DNA of 64,000 bases. Origin: CAZEHS01 sp964424355. GTDB taxonomy: Bacteria > Bacillota > Clostridia > Peptostreptococcales > Acidaminobacteraceae. Positions 58,536 to 64,000 of this stretch are shown in pieces. Each line of letters opens with the position of its first letter. Positions within the stretch are counted from its first letter, which is position 1. Position numbers and translations under genes: made by a program. The stretch is taken from contig CAYRIO010000005.1 in NCBI GenBank assembly GCA_964424355.1, positions 109,263 through 173,262 on the forward strand, given 5' to 3'. The notes beneath the pieces were generated by a model that saw nothing but the letters and a program-made list of their open reading frames with translations, did no database searches and had not been told where the DNA came from.

Positions 58536-60347
58536 CTAACCAATCGCCTCAACCCGATTGCGGCCCAATCGTTTCGCCTTATACAAGGCAATGTCTACTG
58601 AGGCAACGATCTCGTTTTCTTCTGCCATCCCTGCCTGTATCTCGGCCACGCCGAAGCTGGCGGTAATCTTGAGGGGCCCCGCCTTCGTCTCAAAGACTGC
58701 CTCCTCGATTTGAAGGCGGAGGGTTTCGGCGTGAACCATCGCTTCTGCCAGATTGGTATAGCGCATGATGATCAGGAACTCTTCTCCGCCGAATCGGCCC
58801 ACGATATCGGTGCGGCGGGTGTTGCGCCTCAGGATATCCGCAAATTCCGCGAGGACTTCATCACCGACGAGATGCCCGTAGGTGTCGTTGACGTTCTTGA
58901 AAAGATCGATGTCGATCATGATGGCTGAAAAGATGCTGCGATAGCGGTGAAAGCTCTCAAATTCGATTTCCAGGGATTCTGTCAGGAACCGCTTGTTATA
59001 CAGATGGGTCAGGCTATCCACCTTGGAAAGGTGTTCATACTGGTTCCGTTCCTCCTCCAGCTGCCGGGTCCGCTCTTCCACCAGTTCCCCCAGGTGGTTT
59101 TTAAGCTGCTCTTCCGTAAGGACCGCTCGTCGAAACCGGATGGCGATGATGGCGGACTGTGTGAGGATCAGGACCAGGAGACCGATGCTGAGATAGTACC
59201 CCGTTTTCAGCAGCATCAGATTGTACAGGATATCATTGGCGGCGGTGATGAAGAGGGAAACGAAACCAGCCAGATAGATGGCGGCGCCTTCCCGGTGATG
59301 ACGAATTGCTTGGATACTCCAAAAGGTAATCATCCCACATTCAATCAAGATGAGGATTTGAAAGCCGACAAAGGTGCCCTGATAGAAGCTTTGGGGTGTG
59401 AACAGGATCACCAGGGTCTGAAGAATCGCAAGGATCCTGAAGGCCTTCACATAGAACCGCTTGATTTCATCGGGAAAGCAGATTTCAGCGAAGCTCAGAA
59501 TGGCTTGGGCAATCCACGGGATGGTCAGATAGGCGATGCGGATTCCCACGCCGTAGCTGATGAAGGGATACCAGACAAACCCGAACTGCTGTCCTGAAAA
59601 AGCTCCCTTGATTGCAATCAGGGTGCAGGCGGCGGCAAAGCAAAGAATGGCTTTGTCTTTGCGCATGATCAGGTACAGAATCCAGTGGTAAAGTGACATG
59701 ATCAAGATGCAGCCATAGATGAAGGCGTCGATCCGGACTAATTCTTCCTGATAGGCAATGATGTTTTCTGAGGTGCTGAAATGGATTTTCTGCCACAAGC
59801 CGGTCAGATCGGACTCGTGGTTGGATACCTGAAAGATAAGCTCCGCTTCACTGGATTGTGCCTTGAAAAGCCCGATGCAGGGATCCGATGCCGGCCGTGC
59901 ATCTTTTGGGTCCGCTGCGACGATGCCATTTCGGACAATCAACTTCCCGTCGGCATGCACCGAGAAGGCTGTCAGCGCCTCCAGTGTCTGAACGCCATAC
60001 GTGCGTCCCGGTTCAAGCCCTTTGATCATAAGGCGCTGTGTGGCAGTGTGTACACCGTCTCTGGCCTTCCAGGTTGCAGGCAATGGAGTCCACTCACGGC
60101 CATCGTGGCTGGTCTTGGGCAACGCTTTAAAATCCGAGTGGCTAAGCAGCTGATTCGGGTAGGATTCAATCGTTCCTGTCAGCTCGATCAGGGTGTGCTC
60201 AAGATCCACGGTGGATAAATCCATGAGGCCGTGGTTGGCAACCCCCTTGATGGATGGGATCTCATGGGGGTTCAGATAAGGCTGGAGGATGAGGAACAGG
60301 ATGAGGATCATCCCTATTTGGAGGATTCTTTTAACTGCATTTTTCAT
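58536..60347 (-). CDS. Membrane diguanylate cyclase (7TMR-DISM-like + GGDEF)
   Basis: A 603-residue protein: N-terminal signal/anchor (residues 8-22), an extracytoplasmic domain of about 190 residues resembling the 7TMR-DISM extracellular jelly-roll, seven membrane helices (about 210-410), a coiled coil (VEERTRQLEEERNQYEHL) and a GGDEF domain. Active site GRFGGEEF and inhibitory site RRTD five residues before; DIDLFKNVNDTYGHLVGD is also intact. It should make c-di-GMP in response to an external ligand. An AGGAG lies 11 bases before the ATG at 60347, a slightly long gap. Monocistronic. Confidence 0.92.
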   Translation of the reverse strand: MKNAVKRILQIGMILILFLILQPYLNPHEIPSIKGVANHGLMDLSTVDLEHTLIELTGTIESYPNQLLSHSDFKALPKTSHDGREWTPLPATWKARDGVHTATQRLMIKGLEPGRTYGVQTLEALTAFSVHADGKLIVRNGIVAADPKDARPASDPCIGLFKAQSSEAELIFQVSNHESDLTGLWQKIHFSTSENIIAYQEELVRIDAFIYGCILIMSLYHWILYLIMRKDKAILCFAAACTLIAIKGAFSGQQFGFVWYPFISYGVGIRIAYLTIPWIAQAILSFAEICFPDEIKRFYVKAFRILAILQTLVILFTPQSFYQGTFVGFQILILIECGMITFWSIQAIRHHREGAAIYLAGFVSLFITAANDILYNLMLLKTGYYLSIGLLVLILTQSAIIAIRFRRAVLTEEQLKNHLGELVEERTRQLEEERNQYEHLSKVDSLTHLYNKRFLTESLEIEFESFHRYRSIFSAIMIDIDLFKNVNDTYGHLVGDEVLAEFADILRRNTRRTDIVGRFGGEEFLIIMRYTNLAEAMVHAETLRLQIEEAVFETKAGPLKITASFGVAEIQAGMAEENEIVASVDIALYKAKRLGRNRVEAIG

Positions 60348-60475
60348 AGGAAGGCTGCTCCTGAACCTGAATGGAAGGTCTGCCAAAAAGATGGCGGCTG
60401 CGTAATAAGCTGTTTCACTATTACCCATGACGGGGTGTGTCTACACTTTTTCCGATTGAAGTATCTGAGCGGGGG

Positions 60476-60516
60476 CAATAAAAAATCGGCCCCCAGAAGA
60501 CGCCGATTTTTATTGC
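60476..60516. terminator. Terminator downstream of CGGC gene
   Basis: AATAAAAAATCGGC pairs with GCCGATTTTTATT; lies between the CGGC-domain gene and the diguanylate cyclase gene. Confidence 0.8.
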
Positions 60517-60521
60517 AGGAG

Positions 60522-60869
60522 TTACGGTTGTGTGTGCTTCACAAGGGAGCAGGTCTTTCGGTCCTTCCCTTCGGATGCGCCGTGGGTGTACCCGACCACA
60601 TTAAAGTGAGCGGACAGTCTTTGGGCCAGAGCCTCATAATCGGCGCCCTTGGCCCGCAGGCAGGTGGACAGATGCACCGTATCCACGCCGTTTTCAATGA
60701 GCCGCTCGATCTTATGGTCCAGATCGCCGCCGGTGTGGGTGAAGCCGATCAATTCCACTTCAGGACCGTAAGGGCCAAAGGCGTCGTGACGCTGGTAGAA
60801 GGCGTTCAGGCAGCCTTTGCCGATGCAGCGGTCTGCGGTTTCCGGGCGGACGAGGATTGCAATTTTCAT
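60522..60869 (-). CDS. CGGC-domain small protein
   Basis: A 115-residue soluble protein of the CGGC family (PF08821), named for a Cys-rich motif that here reads CIGKGC; other conserved parts are GFTHTGGDL and VHLSTCLRAKG. Proposed as metal-binding or redox proteins in anaerobes; function unproved. It stands alone, 126 bases downstream of the thiamine transporter operon, on the same strand. Confidence 0.85.
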   Translation of the reverse strand: MKIAILVRPETADRCIGKGCLNAFYQRHDAFGPYGPEVELIGFTHTGGDLDHKIERLIENGVDTVHLSTCLRAKGADYEALAQRLSAHFNVVGYTHGASEGKDRKTCSLVKHTQP

Positions 60870-60948
60870 GGGACCTCCGTGGGTTGGTGCGTATGGGGAA
60901 AGTGTAGCAGAATTTTGCGGATGGAAGCGGTAACGGACGTTACAAACA

Positions 60949-60980
60949 AAACACCCTGTGAAAAAGAATCACAGGGTGTT
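60949..60980 (-). terminator. Terminator of the thiamine transporter operon
   Basis: AACACCCTGTGA-TTCTTTT-TCACAGGGTGTT-type hairpin, perfect 12-bp stem, 15 bases after the ATPase stop. Confidence 0.85.
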
Positions 60981-60994
60981 AAGGGCGAGATATT

Positions 60995-61753
60995 CTAGGT
61001 CAACAACTGGTAGATTTCCAGTTTCAGCTTGGCGAACTGCCGATCCGTCATCAGATCCCGTTCCCGGGGGCGGTCAAAATGGGGTTCGAATTCCCTGCGG
61101 ATGGTGGCGGGGCGATCAGAAAGCACATAGATCCGGTCCGACAGGTACAGGGCTTCTTCAATATCGTGGGTGATGAAGAGCACCGAGACATCCAGCCGGG
61201 CCAATAGCTCCAGCAGCCAGTCCTGCAGCCGGGCCCGGGTGATGGCATCCAGCCCGCCGAAGGGCTCGTCCAGAAGCAGGATGTCGCTGTTGCACAGATA
61301 TGTGCGGAGCAGGGAAGCCCGCTGTCGCATCCCACCGGAAAGCTGGTAGGGGTAGGCCTTCTCAAACCCTTCAAGGCCAAACAGCTCGAACAGCTCCAGG
61401 GCTTTCTCCCGGGATTCTGCCTTCCCGGCCCCGCGCAGGCGCAGGGGAAGGGCCACATTGTCCACTACTTTCTTCCAGGGCATCAGCAGATCCTTCTGGT
61501 ACATATAGCTGATCCGCCCGGCCTTTCCGGTATAATCCTCGCCATCGATCAGAATACGGCCCTGCTCCGGGGTCATGATGCCGGAAATGTGATGGAACAG
61601 GGTGCTCTTCCCACAGCCGCTGGGCCCTACGATGGAAACGAACTCCCCTTCGTTGAGGTGGATGCTGACAGCGTTCAGAATGGGCAGATCTTCATAGAGG
61701 GAGGTGAGCCCCTGAACTTCCAGTAAAGGGGGATTACTGCGGGAGGTAGTCAT
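60995..61753 (-). CDS. thiZ: ABC transporter ATPase for thiamine precursor (ThiZ/SsuB-like)
   Basis: A 252-residue NitT/TauT-type ATPase: Walker A GPSGCGKST, Q-loop SYMYQKDLLMPW, signature LSGGMRQR, Walker B LLLDEPFGGLD, switch FITHDIEEAL. Its start overlaps the binding-protein gene by 20 bases. TPP-riboswitch control of the operon marks it as the energy subunit for a thiamine-precursor importer. Confidence 0.9.
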   Translation of the reverse strand: MTTSRSNPPLLEVQGLTSLYEDLPILNAVSIHLNEGEFVSIVGPSGCGKSTLFHHISGIMTPEQGRILIDGEDYTGKAGRISYMYQKDLLMPWKKVVDNVALPLRLRGAGKAESREKALELFELFGLEGFEKAYPYQLSGGMRQRASLLRTYLCNSDILLLDEPFGGLDAITRARLQDWLLELLARLDVSVLFITHDIEEALYLSDRIYVLSDRPATIRREFEPHFDRPRERDLMTDRQFAKLKLEIYQLLT

Positions 61754-62747
61754 TGGTGTAGGCCTCGGCGGTTTTCAGGGGCACGAGAATCAGCTTGCGG
61801 TCCTGCAGCCAGGTGGCGTAATCCTGCCAGACGGATTCCTTCATCACGCCCCAGGTACCGCCGGCGGCGTACTCCTTGGCCAGGTATTTCTGGCTGGCTT
61901 GAACCAGCGCGTTATCCAGCTCAGGAGCGTTCTTCATCAGGATTTCCGCAGATTTGTCAGGTTCATTGATGCAGGTCTCATAGCCCTTGCGGGTGGCCCG
62001 GAGGAATTTTTTCACCAGCTCGGGATCTTCCTTGATCAGCTTGTCGCTGGAGATCAGGACCGGGGTGTAGTAGTCCAAGGCCTTGTCATAGTCCGTCATC
62101 TTGATGTAGTTGATGGGGTAGTTCTTCTGCTCGGCGGCGATGCCGTCCCAGCCGTAGAAGATCCAGGAGAAATCGATGCCGGAGCTTTGGGCGGCAAAGA
62201 AGTCCATGGAACCGATATCGGCGGTTTTCACTTGGCTGTAATCGGCGCCATCCGCCGCCATGATGGCCTTCAACGTGGCCTCTTCCATAGGTGATCCCCA
62301 GCCGCCATAGGTATGGTTTTCAAAATCCTTGGGGCTGGCGATGTTCTTCTCTTTAGAGGAAGCAAAGCCGCTGGTGTTATGCTGGATGACGGCGGCGATG
62401 GCCTTGATGGGCAGCGGTGTTTCCGCTGTTCGGGCGAAGGTGACCTGTTCCTGATAGGAAACGCCGAACTGGGCCTGGTCGGCGGCGACGAGATCCGGAG
62501 CGCCTCCCTCGGAGGGCTGGATGATTTCAACATCGAGGCCCTCTTCCTTATAATAGTTCAAATCCTTGGCCACGTAGAGGCCGGTATGATTGGTGTTGGG
62601 GGTCCAGTCCAGCAGGACCGTGACTTTTTTCAGTGCCACCGGAGCGGCGGGGGCTTCCGGTGCAGGGGCGGCGGGCTTTGGCGCACAGCCGGTAAAGAGG
62701 GAGGCTGTGAGAGCCAGGGTCAGGGTGAGGGCGAGAAGCTTTTTCAT
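61734..62747 (-). CDS. thiY: Thiamine-precursor-binding lipoprotein (ThiY/NMT1-like)
   Basis: A 337-residue lipoprotein: signal with lipobox LFTGC (Cys near residue 21), then an NMT1/THI5-like binding fold (VTVLLDWTPNTNHTGLYVAK, GGAPDLVAADQAQFGVSYQE). ThiY binds formylaminopyrimidine or HMP, the pyrimidine part of thiamine. The 337-residue length is normal. The riboswitch upstream supports the thiamine link; the exact pyrimidine is not known. Confidence 0.9.
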   Translation of the reverse strand: MKKLLALTLTLALTASLFTGCAPKPAAPAPEAPAAPVALKKVTVLLDWTPNTNHTGLYVAKDLNYYKEEGLDVEIIQPSEGGAPDLVAADQAQFGVSYQEQVTFARTAETPLPIKAIAAVIQHNTSGFASSKEKNIASPKDFENHTYGGWGSPMEEATLKAIMAADGADYSQVKTADIGSMDFFAAQSSGIDFSWIFYGWDGIAAEQKNYPINYIKMTDYDKALDYYTPVLISSDKLIKEDPELVKKFLRATRKGYETCINEPDKSAEILMKNAPELDNALVQASQKYLAKEYAAGGTWGVMKESVWQDYATWLQDRKLILVPLKTAEAYTNDYLPQ

Positions 62748-62778
62748 GGCGTGTATTCTCCTTATAATGAGTGTTTTG

Positions 62779-63546
62779 TTAGGTGTTTCTTCTGCTCCAA
62801 GGCATCAGCAACCCTTGCAGACGGTCGATGATGTAGAACATCAGCAGGCTCAGGATAACGATGACGAGGATGGCGTCGAAGAGGTGGACCAGGTTGAAGC
62901 TGCTGCGGGCCCGCATCATGTAGATGCCAAGACCTGCGGAACCGCCCATCCATTCCCCGATGACCGCCCCCATGATGCTGTACGTGGCCGCGATCCGCAT
63001 ACCGGAAAAAAAGCCAGTCATGGCGGCGGGGAGTTTCACGTGGCGATAAATCTGCAGGGGGGTGGCATCCATGGTTCGCATCAGATCCATCAAATCCGGG
63101 TCCACGGAGGCAATGCCGTCATAGAGCCCCACCACAATGGGAAAAAAGCAGACCAGGACCACGATGACGATCTTCGGCAGGATCCCCAGGCCGAACCAAA
63201 TGGCGAAGAGCGGGGCTAAAGCGATGAGGGGCACGGTCTGACTGACCAGCAGCAGGGGATAAACGGCCTTGCGAATCACCGGGGAAAGATCCATCAACAC
63301 AGCCAGAATCACGGACAGGGCCGTCGCAATGGCAAAACCGGTGAAGGCGGCGGTCATCGTGGCCTGGATATGCACTCCCATGACCGGCAGGCTGGGCAGG
63401 AAAGCCAACAGAATCTTGCTGGGGGCGGGCAGGACGTGCTCCCGAACCATCCCGGACCGGACAGCAGCTTCCCACAGGCCTCCCACAAGAAACAGGAGGA
63501 CTGCAGGGCTCAGCCATTTAGCGATATTGGTGGATTTTTTCATCAA
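62779..63546 (-). CDS. thiX: Thiamine-precursor ABC permease (ThiX-like)
   Basis: A 255-residue permease of the BPD_transp_1 type with six helices and the ATPase-contact loop DLMRTMDATPLQIYRHVKLP. It overlaps the thiamine-binding protein gene by 29 bases and is 31 bases before the binding-protein gene, all in one operon. Confidence 0.92.
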   Translation of the reverse strand: MMKKSTNIAKWLSPAVLLFLVGGLWEAAVRSGMVREHVLPAPSKILLAFLPSLPVMGVHIQATMTAAFTGFAIATALSVILAVLMDLSPVIRKAVYPLLLVSQTVPLIALAPLFAIWFGLGILPKIVIVVLVCFFPIVVGLYDGIASVDPDLMDLMRTMDATPLQIYRHVKLPAAMTGFFSGMRIAATYSIMGAVIGEWMGGSAGLGIYMMRARSSFNLVHLFDAILVIVILSLLMFYIIDRLQGLLMPWSRRNT

Positions 63547-63805
63547 TGGTCACCCCTTCGGGGCGATAATCGACTTTGATGACGGACATCACGCGGCTGG
63601 CACCGGCTTCGATGCAGATTTCATGGGATTTCTTCACGATGGCCATAAGCTGGTCATATTCCCCTTCCATCGTGGTTTCCATGGGGCCCACCTCGTAGCG
63701 GACGCCCTGGGAAGCGATATAAGCGATCACCTTGTCCACGGTGGGGTATAGATCCACATCGGGGACCCGGGGTAAAACCTGAAGACTGACGTTGACGATT
63801 GGCAT
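63518..63805 (-). CDS. MTH1187/YkoF-type thiamine-binding protein (DUF77)
   Basis: A 95-residue ferredoxin-like-fold protein of the MTH1187 family (MPIVNVSLQVLPRV, YEVGPMETTMEGEYDQLM). Relatives bind thiamine or its pyrimidine and often sit with ThiXYZ-like transporters. AGGAGG sets the start at 63805; the upstream extension covers the riboswitch and is not coding. First gene after the TPP riboswitch. Confidence 0.9.
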   Translation of the reverse strand: MPIVNVSLQVLPRVPDVDLYPTVDKVIAYIASQGVRYEVGPMETTMEGEYDQLMAIVKKSHEICIEAGASRVMSVIKVDYRPEGVTIDEKIHQYR

Positions 63806-63864
63806 GTGCGACCTCCTTGGGATTAACAATACGTGGTTCAGTAGCTGAAGCTGGACATAGATGC

Positions 63865-63896
63865 AAAAAAGCCACTCCTCGATAGGGGAGCGGCTT
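63865..63896 (-). terminator. Expression-platform terminator of the TPP riboswitch
   Basis: On the minus strand AAGCCGCTCCCC-TATC-GAGGAGTGGCTT followed by TTTTTT. It lies between aptamer and first gene, so TPP binding would favour termination. Confidence 0.85.
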
Positions 63897-63909
63897 GTAA
63901 AAGACCAGA

Positions 63910-64000
63910 CAACTCCCTCCGCCGGCATGATCCGGATCAGGTGCGATGAGTCGAATCCTTGCGGAATCCTCTCAGCCGGGCATTACCGGCTCCTCAGTTG
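63910..64000 (-). ncRNA. TPP riboswitch (THI box)
   Basis: Minus-strand aptamer with the THI-box core CGGCTGAGAGGATTCC, CACCTGATCCGGATCATGCC and GGCGGAGGGAGTTG; its P1 arms are CAACT at the window edge and AGTTG at 63910-63914. The promoter lies beyond the window. It controls the thiamine-binding protein and ThiXYZ genes by TPP-dependent termination. Confidence 0.93.

Noticed and set aside
1..64000. CRISPR arrays, tRNA or rRNA genes, prophage or intact IS elements
   Set aside because: None seen on either strand when reading through; no regular spacer-repeat pattern and no transposase or integrase gene.

Overview
The window reads as chromosomal DNA of a clostridial (low-GC Gram-positive, anaerobic-type) Firmicute whose core genes are only moderately GC-poor. 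The evidence is a gatB gene, an agr-type peptide quorum-sensing locus, HPr proteins with both His15 and Ser46, a Gram-positive SOS (LexA/DinR) box, strong AGGAGG ribosome sites, a YtvI-like membrane protein, many NitT/TauT and amino-acid ABC transporters, and a TPP riboswitch. Genus cannot be fixed from sequence alone. No tRNA, rRNA, CRISPR array, phage module or intact insertion sequence was recognised.

Layout. 1-5.7 kb: 3' end of gatB, then an operon of a TudS-like Fe-S desulfidase, a URO-D-fold protein and a three-gene amino-acid-type ABC importer. 5.7-9.2 kb: AI-2E/YtvI-family membrane protein and a PAS-GGDEF-EAL c-di-GMP protein. 9.2-13.1 kb: an ammonium-sensing cluster (Amt transporter, NarL-type regulator, and an Amt domain fused to a histidine kinase). 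13.2-25.6 kb: housekeeping and envelope genes (two cyclophilins, a water-forming NADH oxidase candidate, exonuclease III, phosphoesterase, branching enzyme, CapA, NodI/NodJ-like exporter). 25.6-27.7 kb: an AT-rich diguanylate cyclase bounded by matching inverted and direct repeats. 27.7-30.7 kb: HlyD/ABC-2 efflux pair with a divergent TetR regulator. 30.7-33 kb: a two-gene DNA repair module (radical SAM plus DUF4130) behind a promoter carrying an SOS box and interrupted at one 3' end by a palindromic repeat. 33-39.4 kb: signalling genes, including a reduced chemosensory array (PocR-MCP, CheW and a CheA relative without Hpt and without recognisable ATP-binding motifs). 39.8-52.4 kb: a phosphotransferase (PTS) region with HPr, an EIIC-EAL fusion, mannitol EIICB, MtlR, a near-identical EIICBA copy, 1-phosphofructokinase, a polyol-phosphate dehydrogenase candidate, a second HPr and Enzyme I. 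52.4-55.4 kb: an AT-rich accessory segment (frameshifted amidase-domain protein and small membrane/secreted proteins) flanked by two related copies of the ptsI 3' end and terminator. 55.5-58.3 kb: a complete agr system with an agrBD promoter preceded by phased direct repeats. 58.5-64 kb: a diguanylate cyclase, a CGGC-domain protein and a TPP-riboswitch-controlled thiamine-precursor ABC transporter.

Themes. Cyclic-di-GMP enzymes recur (two EAL, two GGDEF) and one is welded to a sugar-permease domain. Sensor domains are repeatedly built from transporter folds (Amt-kinase, EIIC-EAL). The strongest leads are the Amt-kinase cluster, the SOS-controlled radical-SAM repair pair, the kinase-motif-less chemosensory array, the EIIC-EAL fusion within a PTS locus, and the two repeat-bounded AT-rich insertions.
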